DNA of 54,049 nt from JAADHI01 sp964451325 (GTDB lineage: Bacteria > Nitrospirota > Nitrospiria > SBBL01 > JAADHI01), in assembly GCA_964451325.1 (NCBI GenBank), contig CAYVHO010000017.1, forward strand, positions 1 to 54,049. Reading direction: 5' to 3'. How positions within the stretch are numbered: the stretch's first letter is position 1; each line of letters starts with the position of its first letter. The position numbers and the translations under genes were made by a program. Under the pieces are notes generated by a model. That model had not been told where the DNA came from. It saw only the letters and a program-made list of their open reading frames with translations, and searched no databases. Of the stretch, positions 16,034-24,095 are shown in pieces.

Positions 16034-16049
16034 AGCAGAAACTGTGCCA
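16034..16049 (-). promoter_or_regulatory. Candidate sigma-54 (-24/-12) promoter for the lipoprotein operon
   Basis: On the minus strand the sequence reads TGGCAC, five bases, CTGCT. The GG and GC dinucleotides are 12 bases apart, as sigma-54 RNA polymerase requires, and the -24 box matches the consensus fully. The predicted start site near 16023 leaves a leader of about 40 bases before the gene at 15982. A sigma-54 activator is encoded 2 kb away, divergently. Confidence 0.65.
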
Positions 16050-16093
16050 CGGGATTATGGATGCTATTTTGGAGAAGTATTTTTTATAAAGTG

Positions 16094-16203
16094 TTGATTC
16101 TAAATCAAAAAATTTATATGCCGTGGAGGCGAAGCAGGAGATGGATTTCAAAGAAATGAGAATTTTACTTGGAGGTTTTGAATAAATTCTAAAAAACTAG
16201 AAT
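16094..16203. promoter_or_regulatory. Two dyads, possible activator sites
   Basis: TTGATT-CTA-AATCAA at 16094-16108 and ATTCTA-N6-TAGAAT at 16186-16203 are perfect dyads 45-155 bases upstream of the -24 box at 16049, in the divergent 316-base spacer 15983-16298. Position fits upstream activating sites. Both contain ATTCTA or TAGAAT. The remainder of the spacer shows no gene. Confidence 0.35.
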
Positions 16204-16298
16204 CCGCTTGATTTTAAGGTCTCTGTCATAGCATATTGCCCAAAATTGCTGCGTATGAAAGATAAGGTGGTGGATTTAAAACGGGTTGATAGATATCA

Positions 16299-17966
16299 AT
16301 GAATAAAAACCGACTTTCTAGTCGATATGAAATTAAAAAAGAAATTGGCCGGGGAGCGATGGGTGTGGTGTATCAAGCCTGGGATCCCAAGGCCTGCCGA
16401 GATGTCGCAATCAAGGTATTGCTTTCTGAGCATTCAGGGAAGTTGGCCTACCTTGAACGATTTGAGCGTGAAGCGAGGGCGATGGGGCAGCTGGCCCATG
16501 ACAATATTGTAAGACTCTTTGATGTTGGATGTGATGGGGATGATCACTACCTTGTGATGGAATATTTCCCTTCAAAAAATCTTGCAGAAATTATGTTTGA
16601 AGGAGGTCAGCTCCCAGAGCCAGAGGTCTTAAAAATTGCGCTCCAAGTCGCCGAAGGTCTTTCTTATGCACATGGCAAGGGGATTATTCATCGTGATATT
16701 AAACCGGGCAATATTATGATGGATCAAAGCGGTGATGTGAAAATAGCCGATTTTGGGATTGCCAAAATCTCAGACTCCAAGCTTATAGTGGCATCTGCGC
16801 TGACGGCCTTGGGTGCGGTACTCGGTACCGAAAAATATATGTCTCCTGAACAAGCCGAGGCTGCATCCATTGATGGACAAAGCGATCTTTATTCGCTCGG
16901 AGTGGTGATCTCAGAACTCGTGACCGGAAAAAGGAATATTTTTGCTGAACCCGATACGCTTAAGATTGGAGGCGACCCGCCTGAGAAAGCAGACCCTCAA
17001 GAAATTTCAATCCCGCTTAAAACCCTTCTGAAAGCGTTACTCCAAAAAGATCGTACCTTGAGGGTTTCTGATGCTGCAGTTGCCATCAAGATGATTGAGG
17101 CGATTTTAGAAAATAAGCATCATCCCGTTTTTTTTGGGAAAGCGGTTTATCTTGTTATCGCATTGGTTTTGCTCGCAGCGGGTTCATTTTATGTCCTTTC
17201 AGAAAACCAGTTTTTTGATTTCAATGCACCCTTAGAGGTGGAACGAAAAAAAGAGCAGACCGCGTTTGAGGTGAAGCGCCTGGCAGAGGAGCAACTTGAG
17301 GGAAAAAAACGTCTTGTTGAGGCAAAAGAAAAGAGACTGGCCGAAGCGCAAAAACAGCTTGTGTCGGCACGAGAAAAACAAATCGCAGCGGAAAAGGAAC
17401 GCCTGAGACAGGAGCAGCTTGAGAAAAAAAAGCGTCTTGTTGAGGCAAAAGAAAAGAGATTGGCCGAAGAACAAAAACAGCTTGTCCTGGCACGAGAAAA
17501 ACAAATCGCAATGGAAAAGAGGCGCATTACACGGCAGAGGCTTGAGGAAAACAAGCGCCTTACTGCTTTAAACGCAATGCGCTTGGCAGAAAAAAGAAAA
17601 GAGGCGGAGTCCGCGAACGCAGCACAAAACCGCGCTGTGATTGCTGCCGAAGACCTTCGTCAACTTGAAGGGAGGTTGAATGTTTTTGAAAAGGCTTATG
17701 AAAACAAGGCGCTTTCGCAACTTAAGTCCATCAGCATGCTCTCTCCTGAGACCGCTCAATTATTAGAACGTATTTTCAAGACTTATGCCTCGGTTGAGGT
17801 TTCGCTCAGTTCGCCCAAGGTGAAGGAGAATGTTGCTGAGTTTGTTGTTTCAATTAAAGGGCTCATGAGAAAAAATGGTATCACGAATCATGCTTCCTCA
17901 CGCTGGAAAAACCGTATCGTTACCATCCGAAAAAAAGAGCGTAAATGGGGGAAATTTGAATGGTAG
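16299..17966 (+). CDS. Membrane-anchored Ser/Thr protein kinase with coiled coil
   Basis: This 555-residue protein has a complete Hanks-type kinase domain at about residues 10-270: glycine loop IGRGAMGVV, invariant Lys39 in VAIKVL, HRDIKPGN (131-138), DFG (151-153) and MSPEQ in the activation segment. HRD with Arg132 suggests control by activation-loop phosphorylation. A membrane span follows at about 278-297. The C-terminal part is a long charged coiled coil (about 305-445) containing a 41-residue unit repeated nearly identically (123-bp DNA repeat), then a small unassigned domain. The topology would put the coiled coil outside the cytoplasm, as a sensor or spacer. The FHA-domain activator starts three bases after the stop, so it is the likely substrate or phospho-partner. 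Confidence 0.92.
   Translation: MNKNRLSSRYEIKKEIGRGAMGVVYQAWDPKACRDVAIKVLLSEHSGKLAYLERFEREARAMGQLAHDNIVRLFDVGCDGDDHYLVMEYFPSKNLAEIMFEGGQLPEPEVLKIALQVAEGLSYAHGKGIIHRDIKPGNIMMDQSGDVKIADFGIAKISDSKLIVASALTALGAVLGTEKYMSPEQAEAASIDGQSDLYSLGVVISELVTGKRNIFAEPDTLKIGGDPPEKADPQEISIPLKTLLKALLQKDRTLRVSDAAVAIKMIEAILENKHHPVFFGKAVYLVIALVLLAAGSFYVLSENQFFDFNAPLEVERKKEQTAFEVKRLAEEQLEGKKRLVEAKEKRLAEAQKQLVSAREKQIAAEKERLRQEQLEKKKRLVEAKEKRLAEEQKQLVLAREKQIAMEKRRITRQRLEENKRLTALNAMRLAEKRKEAESANAAQNRAVIAAEDLRQLEGRLNVFEKAYENKALSQLKSISMLSPETAQLLERIFKTYASVEVSLSSPKVKENVAEFVVSIKGLMRKNGITNHASSRWKNRIVTIRKKERKWGKFEW
17311..17535 (+). repeat. 123-bp in-frame tandem repeat in the kinase coiled coil
   Basis: The segment beginning GTCTTGTTGAGGC recurs at 17311 and 17434, a period of 123 bases or 41 codons. 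Both copies encode RLVEAKEKRLAE, then QKQLV, AREKQIA. A third, weaker copy begins near 17545 (RLEENKRL). Near identity at DNA level suggests a recent duplication that may vary in copy number between strains. Confidence 0.8.
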
Positions 17967-17969
17967 CGT

Positions 17970-19298
17970 ATGATCAAGTTTAGTGTGTTTTTAGCGCATC
18001 GCCTACTCAAAGAGGTTGTCGTTGGAAGCGACAAGATAACGATGGGGCGCTCAGACGGAAATGACATTGTTCTTCAGGATATTCATGTCTCCCGCTGTCA
18101 TATTCTGATTCGAAAAAAGCAGGGACAATACTGGATAGAGGATACCAGTAGTAATGGGATTACATTGGACGGAGAACCCTTTGAGGGAACAGGCTGTCTC
18201 CCAAAAAAGTGTCAAATTGGCATTTTCCCCTTCCTGATTGACTATCTCTGCTACGAAGACGATCAGACTCGGCCCATTCCAGAGAGCGGGAATGATGGCG
18301 TGTCTCCCTCGCTTGTCGTGATTGCTCAAGACCCTTCTGTTCGAAAACCTGTGACCTCTCATTTTGGTTCTATGATTGGAGAAAGTCCTGCGATGCAAGC
18401 GGTTTATAAATCCATTCAGGCGGTCTCAAATAAGGACGCAACGGTGTTGATTCGAGGCGAGCACGGAACAGGAAAAGAACTGGTTGTGAGAGCGATTCAT
18501 GAATTGAGTCCTCGGAAAAATGGGCCTCTGATTTCGCTGAACTGCGCAGCGATTCCTGAACATCTGATTGAAAGTGAAATTTTTGGATATGAGAAAGGGG
18601 CTTTTTCAGGCGCATCCGCGCAGAATAAAGGAAAAATTGGGGGTGCAATCGGAGGCACACTCTTTCTGGACGAGATTGGAGAGCTTTCGCTTGTGACACA
18701 GGCCAAGTTTCTGCGTTTTCTGGAAGATAAATCGTTCATGCGTCTTGGCAGTGAGAAGGAGATCTGTGCCGATGTGCGTGTGATCGCTGCAACCAACAGA
18801 GATCTTGAACAGGACGTGGAAAAAGGGGCTTTTCGGGCAGACCTTTATTACAGGATCAAGGTGTTGCAAGTTTCGCTTCCCCCGCTCCGTGAGCGGGCTG
18901 AGGACATTCCTCGATTGATTGAATACTTTGTGGATAAATTCACGGCCGAACTGGGGCTCTTGTCAGTGCCGATTTTAAAACTCGCCTTGATTGAGAAGCT
19001 GCAAGCTTCAAAATGGCCGGGGAATATCCGACAACTGAATAACACCATTTACAGTGCACTGGTTCAGTCCGAGTTTCCTCACTTGATTACGGAAGACCTG
19101 CTCTTCCCGGATGCTGCGCCATTGCCAAATGAAGAAGTAATGCGGCCTTCTTTTACGGATGCGTCTAGAGATCTTCTGCTCAAGGTTTTAAAGGCCCATC
19201 AAGGGAGTACTCAGAAAGCCGCAGCGGAACTGGGTGTAAGTCGTGCGACCATCTATAATCGCCTCAAAAAATATGGGATTGATCTTAAAGATATCTGA
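17970..19298 (+). CDS. FHA-domain sigma-54-dependent transcriptional activator
   Basis: A 442-residue bacterial enhancer-binding protein. An N-terminal FHA domain (about 20-75; GRSDGNDIVL, SRCH, TSSNG) should bind phosphothreonine peptides. An AAA+ sigma-54-interaction domain follows at about 131-360, with Walker A GEHGTGKE near residue 163, the sigma-54 contact loop as GAFSGA near 210, Walker B as LFLDEIGE, and the NIRQLNN sensor region. A Fis-type helix-turn-helix ends the protein (STQKAAAELGVSRATIYNRL). The FHA domain replaces the usual receiver, so activity is probably controlled by the adjacent Ser/Thr kinase. The contact loop has serine where most family members have threonine. Sigma-54-type promoters in front of the genes at 15982 and 19781 are likely targets. 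Confidence 0.93.
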   Translation: MIKFSVFLAHRLLKEVVVGSDKITMGRSDGNDIVLQDIHVSRCHILIRKKQGQYWIEDTSSNGITLDGEPFEGTGCLPKKCQIGIFPFLIDYLCYEDDQTRPIPESGNDGVSPSLVVIAQDPSVRKPVTSHFGSMIGESPAMQAVYKSIQAVSNKDATVLIRGEHGTGKELVVRAIHELSPRKNGPLISLNCAAIPEHLIESEIFGYEKGAFSGASAQNKGKIGGAIGGTLFLDEIGELSLVTQAKFLRFLEDKSFMRLGSEKEICADVRVIAATNRDLEQDVEKGAFRADLYYRIKVLQVSLPPLRERAEDIPRLIEYFVDKFTAELGLLSVPILKLALIEKLQASKWPGNIRQLNNTIYSALVQSEFPHLITEDLLFPDAAPLPNEEVMRPSFTDASRDLLLKVLKAHQGSTQKAAAELGVSRATIYNRLKKYGIDLKDI

Positions 19299-19354
19299 GC
19301 ATTCCCTCGTCTGTTGCACACAACATATAAACATTATAAAGACACATTCTTAAA

Positions 19355-19382
19355 TCTTAGAATTTCCCTTGAAATCCTAAGA
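19355..19382. promoter_or_regulatory. 12-bp near-perfect dyad upstream of a sigma-54-type promoter
   Basis: TCTTAGAATTTC (19355-19366) and GAAATCCTAAGA (19371-19382) match as an inverted repeat with one mismatch and a 4-nt gap. It is 117-145 bases before the -24 box at 19499, a typical distance for an activator site. No T tract follows, so a terminator for the activator gene is less likely. Apart from this and the promoter, the 482-base gap 19299-19780 shows no convincing gene. Confidence 0.4.
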
Positions 19383-19498
19383 CCTGTGCTCAGTGAAATA
19401 TTTTTGATTTTTGTCTGATGTCTCACTTTTTTGCTTCAGAGTCCACCAGATGCACTGGTTTGCATCATAAGTACAGAAAATTACTATCGTAAGAAGTC

Positions 19499-19514
19499 TG
19501 GCATGTTCATTGCT
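19499..19514 (+). promoter_or_regulatory. Candidate sigma-54 (-24/-12) promoter
   Basis: TGGCAT, five bases, TTGCT. GG and GC are 12 bases apart and both boxes match the sigma-54 consensus apart from one base of the -24 box. It lies directly downstream of the sigma-54 activator gene and about 270 bases upstream of the secreted-protein gene at 19781, leaving a long leader. Confidence 0.55.
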
Positions 19515-19780
19515 GTTGTTTTAAATTGAATAGAGATCGGTTCTGTTGTTTCTCATTTTCATCGCTTGGGCAAAGCAGATTCATCTGGTGTTTGACAATG
19601 TGAGGGGAGGGCCTTAGTATCGTGTAGGTCGTCTCTCCTATTGCTCAGGATGTCTGAGGTGATGCCAATGAAGGGGGTTTATTGACCACAATGTTTGATT
19701 TTGTTTTTAAACAGATGAGAGGCTTGTCTTGCCTGAGATCGCCTTCCCGTACAATTGACTTACAGAGGGAAATTGATCCC

Positions 19781-20320
19781 ATGCGTCATGTATCTTGCCG
19801 TGTTATTTTATTATCTTTCTGGGTTGTTCCCCTCTTCTTGATCTTTCCTTTGCTTCCCGTCTGGAGCCAGTCGAAACAGCCAGAGCTGATTGATATTTCA
19901 GCGCCAGAGATCCAACACAATGTTTCCTTTCAATCGAAGGTCGCAGGCGTCGCCCTGACGGTTGAGGCCCTGGTCTCTGATGATCGAGCGGTCTCAGAGG
20001 TGATGCTCTATTATCGTTCGAAAGATGCAAAAAAGTATTCCAAAATGAGAATGCATCCGCTGGGTTCCAGTAGTTATTCAATCACAATACCTAAAGAAAA
20101 AGTCTTCGGTCTTAGGGTCGAATATTATATTCAGGCCTTTGATAGAGAAGGCAATAATTCTTTGCAGGGGAATGCTGAGGTGCCTCTGACCATAACACTT
20201 GAATTGAAAACGGCCTCTGAAAAGAAACCCTGGTATGAAAAGTTAGGCGATTGGGCTTGGAGGCGAGGTTCTGGGACGGTTAAGAATACGGTGTCAACTG
20301 TTGAGGATATTTTTAAATAA
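19781..20320 (+). CDS. Exported protein with one Ig/fibronectin-like domain
   Basis: From the ATG at 19781 the product is about 179 residues: a signal peptide (MRHVSCRVILLSFWVVPLF, cleavage near WSQ), one beta-sandwich domain (residues about 40-135; VALTVEALVSDDRAVSEVML, KYSKMRMHP, VEYYIQAFDREGN) of the Ig/fibronectin-III type found in bacterial surface proteins, and a short tail. In-frame starts at 19682 (TTG) and 19691 (ATG) would put a charged extension before the signal peptide, so I prefer the internal ATG, although its ribosome site (GAGGG) is distant. The sigma-54-type promoter upstream and the adjacent activator suggest it belongs to the same regulon as the divergent lipoprotein operon. 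Function unknown. Confidence 0.65.
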   Translation: MRHVSCRVILLSFWVVPLFLIFPLLPVWSQSKQPELIDISAPEIQHNVSFQSKVAGVALTVEALVSDDRAVSEVMLYYRSKDAKKYSKMRMHPLGSSSYSITIPKEKVFGLRVEYYIQAFDREGNNSLQGNAEVPLTITLELKTASEKKPWYEKLGDWAWRRGSGTVKNTVSTVEDIFK

Positions 20321-20478
20321 ACAAAAATGTTGGTTCGGGGAGACTCCCTATTTCCCCTTTCAGTGCGACTATTAATGATGTTTTTCAAATAATCTATAGG
20401 CTTGTATTGCCCACTACATCACAATGTCTCCTTCTCGGTCTATGCTAGAATCTAGATCTCATCATATCGGAGGATGGC

Positions 20479-21216
20479 ATGAGTGAAACACAAAAAAATC
20501 CTGCAAAAAAATCGACTGGGAAATGGGTGATCCTTGGCCTCATTGTCCTCGGTATTGCGGCCTTTTCTTTTTTTGATCTGGGGCAATATGTGACGCTTGA
20601 GGCATTGAAAGAAAATAAAGAGGTCCTGAAGGCCTACACTCAGGAAAATTACCTTCTGACGGTCATTATTTTTATTGCGATTTATGCGGTGCAAACCGGA
20701 CTCTCTCTGCCGGGCGCGACGATTTTAACTTTAGCCGGTGGTTTTTTATTTGGGACTTTTTTGGGCGCATTGATTGTGAATTTGGGGGCGACATCCGGTG
20801 CGGCTTTGGCTTTTATGGCGACCCGTTATCTCTTTCGAGATGGGATTGAGAAAAAGTTTGGAAAGCGTTTGGCGGGCATTCAGTCGGGTTTTGAAAATAA
20901 TGGTTTCAATTATCTGCTGACGCTTCGTCTGATTCCGCTCTTTCCTTTTTTTCTGGTGAATTTGGCATCAGGTATGACACGCATTAAACTTTCGACGTAT
21001 ATGCTTGCAACGGCCATTGGTATACTACCGGGCAGTATTGTCTATACCAATGCGGGAAAACAGTTGGGTCAAATCAATTCACTCAAAGACATTGCCTCTC
21101 CCGGAGTCCTGGGTGCTTTTGTGCTCTTGGGTCTGCTTTCCATGGTTCCTGTTTTTTACAACAAATACAAAAAATCGGCGTCGTCGAAAAATAAAATAGA
21201 TGTCGCAAAGTCATAA
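20479..21216 (+). CDS. TVP38/TMEM64 (DedA-like) family membrane protein
   Basis: A 245-residue inner-membrane protein of the TVP38/TMEM64 branch of the SNARE-associated/DedA superfamily, implicated in lipid scrambling or membrane homeostasis. It has an N-terminal membrane span, the signature PGATILTLAGGFLFG, re-entrant segments with GATSGAALAFMATRY, and the family block LRLIPLFPFFLVNLASG before the last spans. A basic tail (NKYKKSASSKNK) is cytoplasmic. The AGGAGG-like ribosome site GGAGG precedes the ATG. It is followed 17 bases later by a flavin disulfide reductase; this pairing is common in bacteria, but its biochemical meaning is unsettled. Confidence 0.88.
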   Translation: MSETQKNPAKKSTGKWVILGLIVLGIAAFSFFDLGQYVTLEALKENKEVLKAYTQENYLLTVIIFIAIYAVQTGLSLPGATILTLAGGFLFGTFLGALIVNLGATSGAALAFMATRYLFRDGIEKKFGKRLAGIQSGFENNGFNYLLTLRLIPLFPFFLVNLASGMTRIKLSTYMLATAIGILPGSIVYTNAGKQLGQINSLKDIASPGVLGAFVLLGLLSMVPVFYNKYKKSASSKNKIDVAKS

Positions 21217-21233
21217 TCGGGAGGGGGGATTGC

Positions 21234-22697
21234 ATGGAAGTTTATGATTTAATTGTTATCGGCGGTGGTGCTGCGGGGCTGGTGACGGCCAGTGGTGCAG
21301 CACAATTGGGTGCAAAAGTCGCCCTCATCGAAAAAGATAAACTCGGTGGCGAATGTCTTTGGACGGGTTGTGTGCCGAGTAAGGCACTCATTGAGGCAGG
21401 ACGAACAAAGCGCAAGATTGATCTTGCCCAAAAACAAGGCTTTGAGATGACCGCTGTCCGTGTGGATTTTGCACGTGTGATGGAACATGTGCATGAAACC
21501 ATTATGGAAATCGAACCGCACGACGATCCGGAGCGATTCAGAAAAATGGGGATTCGTGTCATTCAAGGTACTGCACGTTTCACCGGACACGACCGTGTTG
21601 AAGTGAATGACGAAACCTTAATCGGCAGTCGGTTTTGTATTGCGACCGGTGGCCGTGTGGTGGTGCCGCCGATTGAAGGCATCAAAGACGTGCCTTATCT
21701 GACACACGAAAACTTTTTTGATCTTCGCAAACAACCCAAACATTTAATCGTGATTGGGGCAGGGCCGATCGGTTGTGAATTGGGGCAAGCCATGGCGCGG
21801 CTGGGCAGTGAAGTGACACTGATTGAAACCCTGGATTGTGTCTTGCACAATGACGACAAAGAACTTTCTTGCAGGTTACATGCTTATCTAGATGAAGAAA
21901 TGACGATTCATATCGGCACACGCGCGATGAAGGTCTCGGCAAAAGACGGTACGATTAAACTCGTCTGTCAGCGTGGAGATGAAACTTTTATAGTCGAAGG
22001 GGATACCCTTTTATTGGCGACCGGAAAGCGGCCACGAACCACAAACCTGGGGCTTGATGTCGCCGGGGTTGCCGTGGGACGCAGTGGTATCACAGTGGAT
22101 GCTTCTTTGATGACCACAAACGCTCGAATTTATGCCTGTGGCGATGTGGCAGGGCCTTATCTTTTTACCCATATGGCGGAGTATCAAGCGGGCATTGTCA
22201 TCAGCAACGCGCTCATTCCACTTTTAAAACGAAAGGTTTCATACAATGTTGTGCCCTGGGCAACCTATACCGATCCTGAGTTAGCCCATGTGGGTTTATC
22301 TGAAAAGCAGGCCAAGCTGAAATTCGGTGAAGAAAAAATTTCGATTTTTCGTTATGAAGTGAAGGAAAATGACCGACATATTATTGAAGGCGCGACAAAA
22401 GGGCTTGTGAAATTGGTGTGCACATCAAAAGGAAAGATTCTCGGCTGTGATATATTGGGTGCAAATGCGGGTGATTTGATCCACGAATATGCCTTGGCGG
22501 TCAAAAAAGGGTTGTCTGTTGCTGCGGTCTCCGGTCTCATTCATGTTTATCCGACTCTGGCGCAGGCCAACAAACGTGCGAGTGACCGTTATTATGCGGA
22601 AAAGATTTTTAAAGGAAAAATTCCTAAAATAATAAGGTGGTGGTTGGAAAAAACACGACCCAAAACACCGACTGATCTGTCTGGAGCGCAAAAATAA
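21234..22697 (+). CDS. FAD-dependent pyridine nucleotide-disulfide oxidoreductase (MerA/Lpd-like)
   Basis: The 487-residue protein has the class I disulfide reductase layout: FAD site IGGGAAGLVTASGAA, redox pair GGECLWTGCVPSK, NAD(P)H site IGAGPIGCELGQAMARLG, the second FAD block IYACGDVAGPYLFTHMAEY, and a dimerisation domain ending HVYPTLAQANKRASD. It lacks the N-terminal heavy-metal domain and the C-terminal cysteine pair of true mercuric reductase, and no mer genes are nearby, so the electron acceptor is unknown. It is often encoded next to TVP38 proteins, as here (17-base gap). The FIST protein starts 4 bases after its stop, making a three-gene operon. A GGGAGGGG ribosome site precedes the ATG. 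Confidence 0.88.
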   Translation: MEVYDLIVIGGGAAGLVTASGAAQLGAKVALIEKDKLGGECLWTGCVPSKALIEAGRTKRKIDLAQKQGFEMTAVRVDFARVMEHVHETIMEIEPHDDPERFRKMGIRVIQGTARFTGHDRVEVNDETLIGSRFCIATGGRVVVPPIEGIKDVPYLTHENFFDLRKQPKHLIVIGAGPIGCELGQAMARLGSEVTLIETLDCVLHNDDKELSCRLHAYLDEEMTIHIGTRAMKVSAKDGTIKLVCQRGDETFIVEGDTLLLATGKRPRTTNLGLDVAGVAVGRSGITVDASLMTTNARIYACGDVAGPYLFTHMAEYQAGIVISNALIPLLKRKVSYNVVPWATYTDPELAHVGLSEKQAKLKFGEEKISIFRYEVKENDRHIIEGATKGLVKLVCTSKGKILGCDILGANAGDLIHEYALAVKKGLSVAAVSGLIHVYPTLAQANKRASDRYYAEKIFKGKIPKIIRWWLEKTRPKTPTDLSGAQK

Positions 22698-22700
22698 AAG

Positions 22701-23882
22701 ATGCAGTTTGAAAATAGATACGCAGAATCTGATGATGTAGATACAATCATTTCGACCTTAAGTGAAGGGCCGCCGGGGGAATTTGATTTTGGAATTTTAT
22801 TCCTCTCATTCGTCCCTCACGATGCCGTTCAGGCGATTACTGTGGCGCTTCGTGAAAATATCGCGATCGGACATTTAGTGGTTGGCACGTGTTCGGGTGT
22901 GATTGCGAGTCATCTTGAAATTGAAAATGGGCCCGGTGCGTCTCTCTTGCTTGCGAAGTGTCCGGGGGTGAAAGTCAGTCCGTTTTATCTAGATCAAAAC
23001 GAATTAAAACAAATGCAGGGCCCAGCCGATTGGCATCAGTTTTTTGATATTTTCCCCAATGAAAACCCAATTTTTTTTCTTTTTCCCGACCCCTTTTTAT
23101 TCGACCTGCAAAGCTGTATCCGTGGTTTGAATATCGCGTATCCGGGATGTGCTGTTGCAGGAGGTTTGGCGAGTGGCGCTCAGCAACCCCAGGGCAATAC
23201 CTTGATTTTAAATGAGGCGGTGTATGATCAGGGTTTGGTGGGCATTGCCCTACGTGGAGACATTATTGTGGACACGGTGGTTTCACAGGGCTGTCGTCCT
23301 GTGGGTGAGACCTTTGTCGTGACAAAAGCAGAGCAAAATGTCATTTATGAGGTCGGGGGCCGCTCCTTTTTAGATGTCTTACAAGAAGTCGTGGGAAAAG
23401 CGGATGCACACGATCAAAAGCTGTTTCACCAAGCCATTTTAATTGGCATTGCGATGGATGAAGGCAAAGAGACATACCAAAGGGGTGATTTTTTGATTCG
23501 AGGGCTCATGCGTCTGGATCAAAAAACGGGTGCAGGATCCATCGGAGATGATATTCATCCGGGACAAAGTATTCGTTTTCAGGTGCGGGATGCGGGTGCT
23601 GCGATTGAGGATCTTGATCGTTTGCTTGCCCTTCAAGAAGAACGACGGCCTCGGCAAAAACCAGTGGGGGCCTTGGTTTTTTCTTGTACGGGACGGGGTG
23701 CAGGTCTCTTTTCCTGTAAAAACCACGACATCATGGCGATACAAAAACATCTGGGGCCAGTCCCTGTCTCAGGTTTTTTCTGTGCCGGAGAAATTGGTCA
23801 AATTGGTACGCGCAGCTTTTTGCATGGTTTTACGAACAGCATGCTGCTTTTTTATAAAAAAGAAAGTGCTGAGCTCGTCTGA
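22701..23882 (+). CDS. FIST domain signal-transduction protein
   Basis: A 393-residue cytoplasmic protein with FIST_N (about 35-235; FDFGILFLSFVPHDAVQAI, GTCSGVIAS) and FIST_C (about 250-385; ALVFSCTGRGAGLF, VSGFFCAGEIGQIG, FLHGFTNSMLLFY) domains. FIST proteins are proposed small-ligand sensors, commonly linked to chemotaxis or cyclic-nucleotide pathways. The GxxSGV and CTGRG motifs are conserved. The start lies four bases after the reductase stop, with little room for a ribosome site, so translation is probably coupled. No kinase or cyclase is fused to it; its signalling partner is not visible in the operon. Confidence 0.88.
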   Translation: MQFENRYAESDDVDTIISTLSEGPPGEFDFGILFLSFVPHDAVQAITVALRENIAIGHLVVGTCSGVIASHLEIENGPGASLLLAKCPGVKVSPFYLDQNELKQMQGPADWHQFFDIFPNENPIFFLFPDPFLFDLQSCIRGLNIAYPGCAVAGGLASGAQQPQGNTLILNEAVYDQGLVGIALRGDIIVDTVVSQGCRPVGETFVVTKAEQNVIYEVGGRSFLDVLQEVVGKADAHDQKLFHQAILIGIAMDEGKETYQRGDFLIRGLMRLDQKTGAGSIGDDIHPGQSIRFQVRDAGAAIEDLDRLLALQEERRPRQKPVGALVFSCTGRGAGLFSCKNHDIMAIQKHLGPVPVSGFFCAGEIGQIGTRSFLHGFTNSMLLFYKKESAELV

Positions 23883-24095
23883 GTTGATCAGAGTCTCCTT
23901 TAGGCCCTATAATACGGGCTCATGAGCAGCACTGCACTTCAAAAAGACTCTTCCTAAACTTTCTGTGCCTTTTTTGAATAAAAAAAGTAGGTCTGTTACA
24001 CTGATTCGCACTTTTTAAGTGCAGCAAGGCTGTTGTTTTTTTCACAATTTATAGAATCCAAGATTGAAGACTCGGTTTTGGATAGGAGCAAATTC

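Noticed and set aside
17189..17554. Long open frames on the minus strand opposite the kinase coiled coil
   Set aside because: They mirror the Glu/Lys-rich repeat and give Phe/Ser-rich low-complexity products; the plus-strand kinase has clear motifs.
16299..19298. Kinase plus FHA activator as part of a type VI secretion cluster
   Set aside because: No tss genes, Hcp or VgrG are in the window; neighbours are lipoproteins and small membrane proteins.
21234..22697. True mercuric reductase (merA)
   Set aside because: No heavy-metal domain, no C-terminal cysteine pair and no merR/T/P genes nearby.
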